Positions 45,501 to 54,315 of a stretch of DNA of 64,000 nucleotides are shown here, one piece after another. Within the stretch, counting starts at the first letter, position 1. Each line of letters opens with the position of its first letter. A model generated the notes under the pieces. That model had not been told where the DNA came from, made no database searches, and was given only the letters and a program-made list of their open reading frames with translations. This DNA is from Bryobacterales bacterium (GTDB lineage Bacteria; Acidobacteriota; Terriglobia; Bryobacterales; Bryobacteraceae). The stretch covers positions 1-64,000 of the forward strand of contig JADZBH010000005.1 of NCBI GenBank assembly GCA_020852175.1. The letters are read 5' to 3'. Made by a program: the position numbers and the translations under genes.

Positions 45501-45970
45501 TTGCGGGAGTTCAGCGGCAGATTCAGGATGGCCTTGTTGGAAACCACCTTGCCGATGGTGGAAGTTGAGGTTTCAATGGTGGAAACGGCACTTTCCACGG
45601 TGACGCTTTCGGTTAGCTCACCCACCTGGAGACCGAGATCGACGCGGGCCTGCTGTTGGACGGCGAGCTCGACACGCGGTTGCACGAATTTCTTGAAACC
45701 GCTGGCCGTGGCCTCGATACGGTAGACGCCGGGAGCCAGGCCGGGCAACTGGTATTTCCCGGCAACGTCGCTCTTAGTTTCAGCACGCGTATTGTTGGCT
45801 TCGTTCACGGCGGCCACCGCGGCGTTGGGAACCGCTGCTCCGCTGGAGTCGGTAACCGTACCGAAGAGGCTGGCGGTGAACGATTGGGCCGCAAGGCGGG
45901 GAGTCAGGGAAGCGAGGAGCGCAAGGGCGCAGACAGGGAGGGAGAGAATACTTGATAGACGTTTCATCAT
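42542..45970 (-). CDS. TonB-dependent receptor with carboxypeptidase-regulatory N-terminal domain (Oar-like)
   Basis: 1142 aa. Signal peptide ([19 protein letters not shown]), then a carboxypeptidase-regulatory-like domain ([40 protein letters not shown]), a plug domain ([20 protein letters not shown]) and a long beta-barrel ending [14 protein letters not shown] with the terminal aromatic residue of outer-membrane proteins. This architecture is massively expanded in Solibacter-like acidobacteria, where it is thought to take up oligosaccharides or peptides with TonB energy. The start is one of two adjacent ATGs at 45970/45967. It lies beside glycan-degrading genes. No SusD-like partner is present. 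Confidence 0.92.
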   Translation of the reverse strand: MMKRLSSILSLPVCALALLASLTPRLAAQSFTASLFGTVTDSSGAAVPNAAVAAVNEANNTRAETKSDVAGKYQLPGLAPGVYRIEATASGFKKFVQPRVELAVQQQARVDLGLQVGELTESVTVESAVSTIETSTSTIGKVVSNKAILNLPLNSRNIYSLIYLTPGVAGSIGNNYNSMSYSINGARASMMDTLIDGATASHPTVQGYAGISAFPSVDAIGEFKVLGANFQAEYGRTAGSVLNVVYKSGTNQFHGTAYEFLRNSKLDANTFYNNLRGLELSSFKRSQYGGTFGGPVRRDKTFFMSSYEGLRQRSFSSRTSTVPTALERAGDFTQTFAGANNPVLIFDPFTTRANPAGSGFIRDAFAGNVVPASRMDRVGANYMKMYPLPNTQGVAWTNANNYYSQGSSSLDIDQIDARVDHNITANHRLFVRYSYRNQDSLPAVLWPAELKAAETSQNERNRMHNGVVDYTMTPNPSTIVNLRAGYARSLYYYENMGLGFLASSLGFPSAIDTAGALAMFPRLSASGYNTLGNQDNRYNAFMTYTFAGSVTRLKGNHTLKAGYDGRLIQVNNKESRATSGDFSFSAGMTQGPNPNTAAANRGNSIASLLLGTGSGGSLIQSFKDAAAQSLYTALYFQDDWRVTSKLTLNLGLRYDLDTPRTERFNRMNYFDTFAKSPLSSVPGYSNLTGGLVFVGVDGRPRTQYITDRNNLAPRLGFAYQLNKDTTIRGGYGNIFAISLQQAHGTVGPFGFRTQTPWVTTIDGITPTNRLSNPFPGGFAAPPGASQGLLTQAGANVQAPVPETLTPYSMQWNLNIQRNLPGQVLLEAAYVGTRGLQLSRNDEGGLSLNQVYPQYMSLGSALNQTVPNPFFGMGLGGILANPTISRAQSLRPYPQFTDVIPLYSTGASSNYHALQVSFSKRFSRGLQFEGSYTWAKSIQEALSHVDSYYIRASRSLADYDIAHRFVVSYIYELPFGKGRRFGADWGGVTNFVLGGWQLNGFTTLQSGTPLSIGANNVAGIFNPRGLANNNGASGKLSGDVHDRLNRYFDTSVFSQPAAFTFGNTQPTSPDLRSPSIRNWDLSIFKEWRVLERATLQFRTEAFNAFNTVRFGSPNTTVTSNQFGVVSTQANSPRQIQFGLKLLF

Positions 45971-46152
45971 AAACGTGGACCTACCATAGCGTACTCGTGT
46001 CAATGCGTTGTAACAATCGGTTCGCTATTTGCTTACACAATAATGGAACTACTTTAATGAACAGTTCGTATGGGTTTCTCACTGGACGCCCGGCGGGCCA
46101 GCGACCCGCGACCGAAACGCGTTGTTACACTGAAATCAGGTGCTCGATCCTG

Positions 46153-46500
46153 ATGCGACCCAAACATAAGATTCATGGGGGCCATTCCCACGTACACGGC
46201 GAAGGGTGCGGCCACACGGCGATTCGCGTGGGCGAGGAGGTGGCGTATTTGCACAACGGCCACCTGCACACGCCACATGGGGACCATGTGGATGAGTCGG
46301 CGATTCCAGTGAGCGCGGAGAATCCGGCGGCGTGCGTGCCGGAGCCGGTCTGCCAGGACCACACACACGGTCCGGATTGCGGTCACGAAGCGGTGCCGCA
46401 CGGCGACCATATGGACTATCTGGTTGAGGGCGAGCTACACCATCCGCACGAAGGTCACTGCGACGTGCACGGCCGGGTGGAAGTGGTCGCCAACGAGTAG
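46153..46500 (+). CDS. Histidine-rich metal-binding protein
   Basis: 115 aa with no signal peptide and about a fifth His. It is built from two related modules: HVHGEGCGHTAIRVGE with YLHNGHLHTPHGDHVDE, and HTHGPDCGHEAVPHGDHMDY with ELHHPHEGHCDVHG. The GxxCGH motif and paired HxxHxDYL units look like zinc or nickel binding or buffering. Homologues are sometimes called zinc transporter components without good reason. The ATG at 46153 is chosen because homology starts there; upstream in-frame sequence back to 45997 looks non-coding. It is divergent from the TonB receptor gene. Confidence 0.7.
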   Translation: MRPKHKIHGGHSHVHGEGCGHTAIRVGEEVAYLHNGHLHTPHGDHVDESAIPVSAENPAACVPEPVCQDHTHGPDCGHEAVPHGDHMDYLVEGELHHPHEGHCDVHGRVEVVANE

Positions 46501-46517
46501 CGGCGGCGAACGGCGCG

Positions 46518-47180
46518 TTACAGCCAGTATTCCCACTTCCCGCCGGCGATGACGTAGGCCGAGAGCAGGCCGTTGGTGACGGCGTGAGCCAGAATGCAGT
46601 CGCCGAGCGACTTGGTACGGACGATCCAGAGGTTGTAAGCGGCGCCGGCGAGCAAACCCACATCCCAGTAGGGACCATGTTCGGAGGCGAACAGAAGCGT
46701 GGTGATGACGAACGAGGATGCCGACCAGGCGCCCAGGGGAACGCGGCGGAAGTCATTGTCAATGAGCCAGCGCAGAAGCCAGCCGCGCCAGAAAAGCTCC
46801 TCGACGATGGGCACGATGACGACGGCGCGCAGCGTGCGGAACACAAGCACGAAATTGCTCATGTGAAAGCCTTCGGGCAGCGAACTGGCCACCTGGCCGG
46901 TGACGGCGTTCGACCACAGCCAGTGGTGGCGGTAGCCGGGGAAGATGAGATCCGGCGCCACCCAGAGGAGAAACACGGCGATGCCGGCGGCGGCGCTGGC
47001 GATGGCGTGCGGAGCGCGCAGGTCAATGACGCTGCGCGAGAAGAACCACAGGACGGCGGCCATCACGGCGGCGCGAAAGGGGAATTCCCATTCGCCGAGC
47101 CCGAGGACATCGCCCGTGACGAGAAACGCGACGAAGACGGCGAAGGGCGCGACGTAAGGCGCCGCGGGATGTTGCAGCAT
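46518..47180 (-). CDS. PEP-CTERM-associated CAAX prenyl protease-related protein
   Basis: 220 aa, several transmembrane helices. The CPBP/CAAX protease signature is present: EELFWRGWLLRWL (catalytic Glu pair), then SEHGPYWDVGLLAG and the final HAVTNGLLSAY. The C-terminal KWEYWL and the EELFWRGWLLR variant match the exosortase/PEP-CTERM-associated subgroup (TIGR03008 type). Members are predicted intramembrane proteases tied to protein sorting, with unproven substrates. It converges with the His-rich gene, and a PEP-CTERM-type TPR lipoprotein gene lies 30 nt upstream on the same strand. Confidence 0.82.
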   Translation of the reverse strand: MLQHPAAPYVAPFAVFVAFLVTGDVLGLGEWEFPFRAAVMAAVLWFFSRSVIDLRAPHAIASAAAGIAVFLLWVAPDLIFPGYRHHWLWSNAVTGQVASSLPEGFHMSNFVLVFRTLRAVVIVPIVEELFWRGWLLRWLIDNDFRRVPLGAWSASSFVITTLLFASEHGPYWDVGLLAGAAYNLWIVRTKSLGDCILAHAVTNGLLSAYVIAGGKWEYWL

Positions 47181-47210
47181 GAGGAAGCTGTATGAGGCGC
47201 GCGGTACGCC

Positions 47211-49529
47211 CTAGCCGATGCGGGCCAGCAACTCCTTGATCTTGGACTGCTCGTCGGGTCGCGGATTATTCTTCAGCGCCATCTCCAGCTCCTTCTTGGC
47301 CTGGAGCTTGTCGCCCTTCTGAAAGAGCGCGATGGCCAGGTGGTAACGCCAGGTGACGTGGTCCGGCTTTGCCTGCAGCAGGTCGCGGAAGATCTTGATG
47401 GCGTCGTCGGACAGGTTCTTCTTGATGTAGACCCAGCCGAGCGTGTCGGAAACATCGGGGTTGTTCGGCAGCTTCTGCTTGGCGCGCTGGGCGTAGGTGA
47501 GGGCCTGGTCCAGGTCCACGCCGCTTTCCGCCATCATGTAAGCCAGATTGTTCAGGGCGACGGGGTTGTCGGGCGAGATGCGGAGGATCTTCTCGTAAAT
47601 CGGCTTGGTCTTGCTCTTTTCGTTCGACAACTCGTGGATGACGGCGATCTTGAGCAGCGGCAGCGGATTTTGCGGGTTGATCTGGGAGGCCTTCTCGAAG
47701 TACTTCATGGCGTTACCCAACTGGCGGGCGCGAAGGTTGGCTTCACCCATGCGCAGGTTGAGATCCTCGGAGTCCGGCGACTTTTCCAGAAGAATCTGGT
47801 ATTCCTGCATGGCGCGGGCATAGTCGCCCGAGCGGACGTTCACATTGGCCAGCGCCAGACGCACGACGCGGGCGTCCTTGGAGACCGCGAGTTCCTTCTC
47901 GAGCAGTGCCCGGGCTTCGGCGGCCTTGTTCTGCGTCATGGCGATCTCCACCAGGCCGAGCAGGCCGCGGGGGTCCATGGGCTTCGCGTTATAGAGCCTG
48001 CGGAAGGCTTCCTGGGCGTCGGCGAGCTTGCCTTCCGTGTAGTCGATCATGGCGCGCAGGTAGAACGCGTCGTTGTTCTCCGGGCTGAGTTGGAAGATCA
48101 CGCCCAACTCCTCGCGAGCGCCCTTCAGATCGTTCAACCCCATCAGGGCCGAGGCCCGGATCAGGTGGCCGGGGATGCTGCGCGGCGCCTGTTGCAGAAT
48201 CTCATCGGCCATCTGCTTGGCCTTGGGAAATTCGCGTTTGATCAGGTTGATTCGGGACAGGGCCAGGCGCGGCGGCAGGTAGGATGAGCGCAGCTTGATG
48301 GCTTCGTCAAACTGCACGCGGGCCTGATCCAGTTCCCCCTTGGCCATGAGCGCTTCGCCGAGGTTGAAACGGACCACCGGGTTCTCCGGCATGCGGGCGA
48401 TGATGGACTGGAACTCGCGGATGGAGGTCTCGACATCCTCCTTCGAGCCGCCGCGCATGCGAAGGCTGGCCCGGATGGCCTGCGCTTCGGCGTCGTCCTT
48501 GTTCTCTTCCACCACCTTGTTCGCCAGTGCCACGGCCTCGCCGCGGCGTCCCTGCAGGTTCATCACCTCGACAATGCGCTTCTGGTAGTCCTTCTTGGCG
48601 CCGGGGTCGGACTGAATGCCCGCTTCGTATTCGGTGATGGCCGAATCGAACGCGCCGATGCGGAAGTAAAAGTCGCCTGCCGTCTTGTGTCCGGTGGGGA
48701 AATCCTGCTTGTTCGAGGTGAGGCGGGCCAGGGTGGCGCGCATCTCGGCATCCTTCCGGGCACGCAAATAGTGGGCCGCAAGCTCGGTGTAATAGACGGC
48801 CACCTTGGGGTTGTTGTCCAGCTTGCTCTTCAGGATGGACTCGGCCTCGGGGATGTTCTTGTCGGCCAGGGCGTTCAAATACAGGAAGTCATACATCGGC
48901 CCGAAGCTCTTGTGCTTGGCCAGGGCTTCCCGCGCCAGCGCGAGAGCGCGCGGACGTTCCTCGCCCCGGGAAAGCGCCTGGACATAAGCCAGCGTGATGG
49001 AGGCATCGCCGGGCTTCACTTTCAGCGCCTTCTCAAAGTATTCGGCGGCCTCCTTCACCTTGTTCTCGGCGACAAACTGGTATCCCTTCATGCGCAACCC
49101 GGCGAAGGAGTTGGGATTTTGCTTCAACATGCGGTCGGCCAGTTCGCTGAAGTCGCCCAGTAGCTGTTTGAAGCGGTTCTTGTCGGAGAGGTAGATGCTC
49201 AGGTAGAGGTCGCCCAGGCGGGAATGGGCATCTTCGTTCTCGGGCTGCAGCTCGGAGGCCCGCTCCAGGGCGCGGAGGGCTTCGCCGAAACGGCCCAGGC
49301 GAAGTTCGGACAGGCCGAGGCGGTAGTAGGCTTCTCCGTACCGCGCGTCCTTTTGCAAGGCCTTGCGGTAAATAATGCTGGCCTCTTTGAACTTGTTCTC
49401 CTTGAAATACTTGTTGCCGGCATCGAGAAGACGCTTCTTCTGCGTCTCGGGGCTTCCACAAGCCGCTAGAGAGAAGATGGCGAGTATTGCCAGAATGACG
49501 TGAATAGTAGTCCGTTTCGCCCTAAACAT
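47211..49529 (-). CDS. TPR-repeat lipoprotein of PEP-CTERM/exosortase type (PrsT-like)
   Basis: 772 aa. Signal peptide ends in the lipobox LAACG (Cys near residue 24). About twenty tetratricopeptide repeats follow (ASIIYRKALQKDARYGEAYY, LALANVNVRSGDYARAMQEY, YHLAIALFQKGDKLQAKKEL). A very long TPR lipoprotein beside a PEP-CTERM CAAX-type protease fits the PrsT family, thought to assist assembly of sorted proteins or exopolysaccharide at the outer membrane. The ATG has AGGA 6 nt upstream. It shares direction with the protease gene. The exosortase and the PrsK/PrsR regulators are not in the window. Confidence 0.8.
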   Translation of the reverse strand: MFRAKRTTIHVILAILAIFSLAACGSPETQKKRLLDAGNKYFKENKFKEASIIYRKALQKDARYGEAYYRLGLSELRLGRFGEALRALERASELQPENEDAHSRLGDLYLSIYLSDKNRFKQLLGDFSELADRMLKQNPNSFAGLRMKGYQFVAENKVKEAAEYFEKALKVKPGDASITLAYVQALSRGEERPRALALAREALAKHKSFGPMYDFLYLNALADKNIPEAESILKSKLDNNPKVAVYYTELAAHYLRARKDAEMRATLARLTSNKQDFPTGHKTAGDFYFRIGAFDSAITEYEAGIQSDPGAKKDYQKRIVEVMNLQGRRGEAVALANKVVEENKDDAEAQAIRASLRMRGGSKEDVETSIREFQSIIARMPENPVVRFNLGEALMAKGELDQARVQFDEAIKLRSSYLPPRLALSRINLIKREFPKAKQMADEILQQAPRSIPGHLIRASALMGLNDLKGAREELGVIFQLSPENNDAFYLRAMIDYTEGKLADAQEAFRRLYNAKPMDPRGLLGLVEIAMTQNKAAEARALLEKELAVSKDARVVRLALANVNVRSGDYARAMQEYQILLEKSPDSEDLNLRMGEANLRARQLGNAMKYFEKASQINPQNPLPLLKIAVIHELSNEKSKTKPIYEKILRISPDNPVALNNLAYMMAESGVDLDQALTYAQRAKQKLPNNPDVSDTLGWVYIKKNLSDDAIKIFRDLLQAKPDHVTWRYHLAIALFQKGDKLQAKKELEMALKNNPRPDEQSKIKELLARIG

Positions 49530-49616
49530 TGGATTCCTGCCTAATCAGTTCATCATACCTTCCCCGGACGGACAATGGGACCAAATGAGAGGGGGAGACT
49601 TCCCTGTATGGTACGG

Positions 49617-52600
49617 CTACTCCACGGTGACATAGGGGACGGCCGGCCCCCGGGTGGGGCTTGAGACACCGCCGATTTTGACGGTAACCGGAAGGTCCTC
49701 GCCCCGCCAGCGTGCGCCGGGCACCATCAGGTTGATCTGGTAGAGGCCGACATAACCAGGTGCGAGACCGCTCCATTCCACAATCATTTCAGTACCTTGA
49801 ATAGTGGGATCGCCGAAATAGACCTTTACCTCGGCGGTCTCGGCCAGAGGGTCGGAGGGCGCCGGCATCCCGGTGGAGACGCGGCCTCCGGTGGTGGCGC
49901 CCAAGCCTGCGGCGTAAAGCGTAAGACGATGGTCGCGCCGTGCGGGACGGTCTTTTGAAACGGGCGTGCCGTCGGGGTGCAGAATCACCGGTAGATTGGC
50001 GACGGTGTCCACGAAAATCGCCGGGGCGTACTTCGACACGCGGACCGTGGTGGGAGCCGACGCTGTCAGCAGGTTCAGATTGCGGATGATCAGCGGGTAG
50101 CTGCCGGGGGCAAGCGTGGTGGGAATCTGCGCATTCAGTTGCCCGTCGGAGGACATCAGCAAGGGGATGGGCGTGTTGTTCAATGTGACGCAGGCGCCGC
50201 CGAGAAGGGTGGGCAGCGGCGTGGAGGTGAACGTAGCGGAGTCGCCCATGTTCCTGCCAAAAATGGAGAACAGGCCACCCGGGGCGAGATCCGGAGTGTA
50301 GCTGGCGATGCTGACCACGCCGCCGGGATTCACCGAGGGCCGGGGCACGGGAGCCGCGGCGGCCAGCGAAACGATGGAGAGGCCGCTGGTGGTGATCACG
50401 TAGGCGAAGGAGCCGGTGGCATCCACCGCCATCGTGCGGCCGTCGATATTGGCGCGCTGATTGCCCGTGGGCGTGGCCAGGGGACGTTCCAGCGGCGAGG
50501 CGCTTCGCATGACCGTGCCGGTATTCACATTCACCAGTTCGATCAACCCTGTGTTCGCGACGGCGGCGTTGGCGTTGGTCACCACGGGCGGAGCAAAGCG
50601 GGCAAACAAAGCCGGGTTGATGGCGGCCACGGCGGCCACGGGGCGCGAAACGGTGGTTTGCCCCGCTCCTGGGACAGTACCTGCATTGGCCGTGGGCGTG
50701 AGCGCCTGGTTCAGCACCAGGCCGTTCACCAGAAAGTATTGGCCGCGCGGTCCGGCGGCGATGGGGCCGTAGTAACCGGTGATGGGCGGCGTGATCACCT
50801 GGCGGCTCTGGATGAAATCGTCGATGAGGGCGTCATACAGGTAAGCGTTGCCGTTGCCGGCCAGGACGATGCTGGTGTCGCCTTCAGGCGAGGAGGCCAT
50901 GGTCCAGGGCGGAGGAAGAATCTGGACACCCTGGTTGTTCGGTGGCAGAACGGCGGTGTTGAACGAGCGCGGGACGGCATCCTGGCCGACGATGCGCCAA
51001 AGTGTGCCGTTGCTCATGATCACCAGCGGACCGCGCAGGGTGGGGGTAATCAGGCGGGGCGTCACCAGGGTGACATTGGTGTTGAAAGGCAGTGCGGGGA
51101 AACGGACCGTGCCGATGGGGGCCAGGGCCTCGAGGTCAATGACGGAGATGGATTCGCCGCCGGAGTTGGCCACATAAAGAGTAAGTCCGTCGGGCGACAT
51201 GGCGAGCGAACGGGGAAGCTGGCCCACCTTGATGGGAGGCAGCAGGCTTCGCGTGCGCATGTCGAAGATCTCGACGCGGTTCAGGCCCGAGCTGGCTATG
51301 TACAAGCGCTGGCGCGCGGTGTCCTGCACCATGTCGGTGAGCCCCTCGGCGGGAGTGAGATTGATGGGGATTTGAAAGATGGCGCCTTCGGCTTCGGAGT
51401 TCCTGTTGTTCTGATAGACGCGGACGGCGGGGGGGATATTGATCGCCTCGTTGGACTGAACCAGGAAAAGGTGGGTTGGGGCGGTGGTGCCCAGCGAGCG
51501 CGCGGCGGCGGGATTGTACGTGAAGTTGAAATTCACGCCGTCCGCGGTGAGCGACGGGCGCACCTGTGGGGCGGTGGCCAGGGTGGCCCCGGTGGCGCCC
51601 CCGGCGCCGGGAATGGGAATGACGATGCCTCCGCCTCCGACAATGCCCCCGCCGGCGCCGCCTCCGCCGCCGATGCCGCCCGGCCCGATGATGGCCCCGG
51701 CGTTGGTGGCTTCAGGCTGGACGGTGGCCGTGGCGGTCATGCGTCCGCGGCCCAGGTTGCGCAGGAAAATCGAACCCGAGCGCTGGTCCACATGGACGCC
51801 GCACTGATCGTTGATGAGCAACTGAACGTTCACGTCGAGGGCGGCGATGGGGTTGTTCTGTGCCGTGCCCGCCGGGATGATCATGAAGCCGGACTCCGAG
51901 AGGGCATAGATCGTATTGCCGTCGGCGCTGAGCACCATCTGTCCGGCGGCGTTCTCGGGCAACTGGTAAGCGGTCTGGATCAGCATGTTGTCCGGATCGT
52001 TCACCATCAACTGGCTGACATTGGGGCGGGCCGCGGGAATTTGGACGGGTGCGATGTTGAATGCCGTATAGAGGCGTGAACCGTCAACTGTGAAGACGCT
52101 GCCGCCCTGGTTCTGCTGCAGGTTGAAATTGGCGCCGCTGGGAAAGGGGTAGTTGGCGTTGGCCGCGTTCTGTTGGGCCATCACGGTCAGCGTCCTGGCG
52201 TCGAGCAGGCTCAACCCGGCCATGAACTTCGACCCGTCCGGCGCGACGCTGACGACGGGGCTGACACCGGTCAACTGGCGGCTGCGCAGAACCGTCGCGC
52301 TCGCGGTTTCATAGACGAAGGCCACGCTGCTGTTGGCGTTGGGCAGGTTCACGCCCACGATGTAGCGGCCATCGCGGCTGGCGGCGAGAAAGCTGCGCGG
52401 GATGAGGCCGGGCCGGCCGAGGTTGTTCGGCGGCAACAGCGGATTGGCGGGCGCGGGCGGTGTCACCAGGATGGCGGTGATGGCCCGGTTGGCGCCCCCC
52501 GCGGATGGATCGTAGAGCAGCAAGACGTTGTTCGCGTTATTCGTGCCGGTACCGACCGTGGAGATGAGCACCCTCTCGTCGTTGCCGACGGCCACGCCTT

Positions 52601-52949
52601 CGGGCCTGGCGGGCAGTGCGAGCCGGCCGGTGGTTTGCAGGCTGGCCGTGGAAATCATGACCAGCGAGGAGGCGGCGTTGCAGACGACGTAGAGCGTCTG
52701 GCCGTCGCGGGAAAGCGCGGCCGAAAGGGGAAGCCGTTCGACGGCGACAGGCTCGAGGAAGCGGCGCTGGGGGACGGAATAGACATCGATCTGGTTGCGC
52801 GTGGAGTTCACCAGATAAAGACGCTGGCGGGCGTCGTCGATCACCAGATCCGAGGCGCCTCCCGGCACCGCGACCACCGTGCCAAAGGTGGCCGAAAAGG
52901 CGGCGGACAGGGAGACAAGCAGAAGGGCGAGGCTACGGACACACCACAT
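49617..52949 (-). CDS. Giant surface beta-propeller protein with Solibacter-type C-terminal domain (TIGR03437)
   Basis: 1110 aa. Signal peptide (SLALLLVSLSAAFSATFG) followed by YVTN-like propeller repeats (DDARQRLYLVNSTRNQIDVY, SADGNTIYALSESGFMIIPA, SPDGLTLYVANSGGESISVI). A Gly-rich low-complexity insert starts near residue 425. The C-terminal domain, about 230 residues from YTPDLAPGGLFSIFGRNMG through YAAGLGATTGG to the end, is the Solibacter-specific TIGR03437 type. Function is unknown; surface display or adhesion is likely. TATAGA lies 6 nt before the ATG, so the mRNA may be leaderless. It is downstream of the tolC-type gene on the same strand, with a hairpin between. Confidence 0.85.
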   Translation of the reverse strand: MWCVRSLALLLVSLSAAFSATFGTVVAVPGGASDLVIDDARQRLYLVNSTRNQIDVYSVPQRRFLEPVAVERLPLSAALSRDGQTLYVVCNAASSLVMISTASLQTTGRLALPARPEGVAVGNDERVLISTVGTGTNNANNVLLLYDPSAGGANRAITAILVTPPAPANPLLPPNNLGRPGLIPRSFLAASRDGRYIVGVNLPNANSSVAFVYETASATVLRSRQLTGVSPVVSVAPDGSKFMAGLSLLDARTLTVMAQQNAANANYPFPSGANFNLQQNQGGSVFTVDGSRLYTAFNIAPVQIPAARPNVSQLMVNDPDNMLIQTAYQLPENAAGQMVLSADGNTIYALSESGFMIIPAGTAQNNPIAALDVNVQLLINDQCGVHVDQRSGSIFLRNLGRGRMTATATVQPEATNAGAIIGPGGIGGGGGAGGGIVGGGGIVIPIPGAGGATGATLATAPQVRPSLTADGVNFNFTYNPAAARSLGTTAPTHLFLVQSNEAINIPPAVRVYQNNRNSEAEGAIFQIPINLTPAEGLTDMVQDTARQRLYIASSGLNRVEIFDMRTRSLLPPIKVGQLPRSLAMSPDGLTLYVANSGGESISVIDLEALAPIGTVRFPALPFNTNVTLVTPRLITPTLRGPLVIMSNGTLWRIVGQDAVPRSFNTAVLPPNNQGVQILPPPWTMASSPEGDTSIVLAGNGNAYLYDALIDDFIQSRQVITPPITGYYGPIAAGPRGQYFLVNGLVLNQALTPTANAGTVPGAGQTTVSRPVAAVAAINPALFARFAPPVVTNANAAVANTGLIELVNVNTGTVMRSASPLERPLATPTGNQRANIDGRTMAVDATGSFAYVITTSGLSIVSLAAAAPVPRPSVNPGGVVSIASYTPDLAPGGLFSIFGRNMGDSATFTSTPLPTLLGGACVTLNNTPIPLLMSSDGQLNAQIPTTLAPGSYPLIIRNLNLLTASAPTTVRVSKYAPAIFVDTVANLPVILHPDGTPVSKDRPARRDHRLTLYAAGLGATTGGRVSTGMPAPSDPLAETAEVKVYFGDPTIQGTEMIVEWSGLAPGYVGLYQINLMVPGARWRGEDLPVTVKIGGVSSPTRGPAVPYVTVE

Positions 52950-52955
52950 GGACGA

Positions 52956-52961
52956 TCTATA
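52956..52961 (-). promoter_or_regulatory. TATAGA -10 element, candidate leaderless promoter of the propeller gene
   Basis: On the reverse strand TATAGA (52961-52956) ends 6 nt before the ATG at 52949. No ribosome binding site is present between them. Confidence 0.45.
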
Positions 52962-52963
52962 GT

Positions 52964-52986
52964 AACCCGCCGCGAGGGGGCGGGTT
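52964..52986 (-). terminator. Terminator-like hairpin behind the TolC-type gene
   Basis: AACCCGCC (52964-52971) and GGCGGGTT (52979-52986) form a perfect 8-bp stem with a 7-nt loop, 41 nt past the tolC-type stop. No long T run follows. Confidence 0.5.
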
Positions 52987-53027
52987 GCGGGGGGCTGAGT
53001 GGCAGGCCCGTCCGGCGTCCACGGGCC

Positions 53028-54305
53028 TTACCGTACGGCGGCCAGCAGGGACCCGGTGCGGTACAGAAGGGCGAAACGGGCGCTCTCGATATCGTGCTGG
53101 GCGGTGAGCCAGGCCAACCATTTTTCCGATTCCAGGCGGCGCGCCGATTCCACTTCGGCCAGCGTGCCTTCGCCCATCTCGTGGCGTTTCATCAGAAGGT
53201 TCAGCGATTCCCTTGCCACGTCCAGATCGAGACGGGCCACTTCGAGAGCCGTCTGGGCGCGCCGCAACAGGGCGAAGTCTTCGTTTACGCTCACTGCGAT
53301 GTCGTTGCGAGCGGCCTGAATCTGTGTGCGCAGCCGTGAGGCCTCCAGCGTGGCGATCGTCGCTTGCGCCGAGGCGGCCGGGCCGAGATAGAGCGGCACG
53401 GTGATCGAGACGCCCAACTGCGCGTTGTTGCGCTGGAAGCGGTTGAAGTAGTCCTCGTAGTTGTTGAATTTCGCGAAAAGACCGTATTGCGCCACAAGGT
53501 CGAGCGTAGGCAGGCGCGTGGCGCGGGCCGAGCGGACGGAGAGCTCCTTGGCCAGCAGGTCGGATTCGAGCTTGCGCAGCTCCTTGCTTTGAGTCCAGGC
53601 CTGCGTGCGGGCGGCCTCTTCCGAATCGGGCACGCCGGGCAGGGGACGGTCGCCGGAGAGGGGCCGCGCGCGGTCGCCGGGTTCATAGCCGAGCAGGGTG
53701 GCGAGCGTGGCTTCCAGCACATCGCGTTGCGACTCGAATGCTTGCGCGCGCTGGCGCGCCTTGGCGGTTTCCAACACGGCCTTACGCAGCTCGATGGGCA
53801 ACTCGGTTCCGCCTTCGACGCGGCTGCGCGTCACCGCTTCCAGCTTCCCGGCCGTCTCCACCTGGCCTGAGGCCGCTTCCGCGGAACGGGCGGCGTGTTC
53901 GGCGTCGAGCCACAGTTGGATGGTGCGCAGCACGGCGTCCTCCGAGCGCGCCTGCGTGAGGAAGGCGAGGCCGCGCGCGGCCTCCCTGGTTTGCGCCAAC
54001 GCGTAGCTTCTGGAACGGTTGTAGACGCTGGAAACCGCGCGTGCCTGGAAGACGCTGGGCGCCGAGCCTTCAATGCTCATCGGGAATCCGTAGGAGTAGG
54101 CCAGCCCCGAACCGGCGAAGACCTTCGGAATGAAGGCATCGCGCGCCACATGCACCTGCTGCGCCGCCGCTTGCTCGTCGATGCGCGCCAGCAGCACGCC
54201 GGGACTCTGCGCCATCGCCCGCGCCGCCGCCTGCCGCAGCGTGAGCGTGTGGACTTCGGCGGCCGCCGGAAGGCAGACCAGGGCAAAAGCAGCGAGGAAA
54301 CGCAT
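53028..54305 (-). CDS. TolC family outer membrane efflux protein
   Basis: 425 aa with signal peptide (RFLAAFALVCLPAAAE). The mature sequence opens TLTLRQAAARAMAQSPGVLL, the TolC start pattern. Long helical arms carry heptads (RAQTALEVARLDLDVARESL, LKRHEMGEGTLAEVESARRL in the family layout) alternating with short beta segments (QLGVSITVPLYLGP). Such trimers form the outer-membrane channel of efflux or type I systems. The start at 54305 lies 10 nt past the stop of the ABC permease, so channel and permease are in one operon. The frame stays open to 54521 but that part has no signal peptide. Confidence 0.88.
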   Translation of the reverse strand: MRFLAAFALVCLPAAAEVHTLTLRQAAARAMAQSPGVLLARIDEQAAAQQVHVARDAFIPKVFAGSGLAYSYGFPMSIEGSAPSVFQARAVSSVYNRSRSYALAQTREAARGLAFLTQARSEDAVLRTIQLWLDAEHAARSAEAASGQVETAGKLEAVTRSRVEGGTELPIELRKAVLETAKARQRAQAFESQRDVLEATLATLLGYEPGDRARPLSGDRPLPGVPDSEEAARTQAWTQSKELRKLESDLLAKELSVRSARATRLPTLDLVAQYGLFAKFNNYEDYFNRFQRNNAQLGVSITVPLYLGPAASAQATIATLEASRLRTQIQAARNDIAVSVNEDFALLRRAQTALEVARLDLDVARESLNLLMKRHEMGEGTLAEVESARRLESEKWLAWLTAQHDIESARFALLYRTGSLLAAVR

Positions 54306-54315
54306 GAGAGGACTC

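Noticed and set aside
50139-52079. 646-codon open frame opposite the giant propeller gene
   Set aside because: Shadow of a Gly/Pro-rich gene; composition is dominated by Gly, Arg and Asp with no domain.
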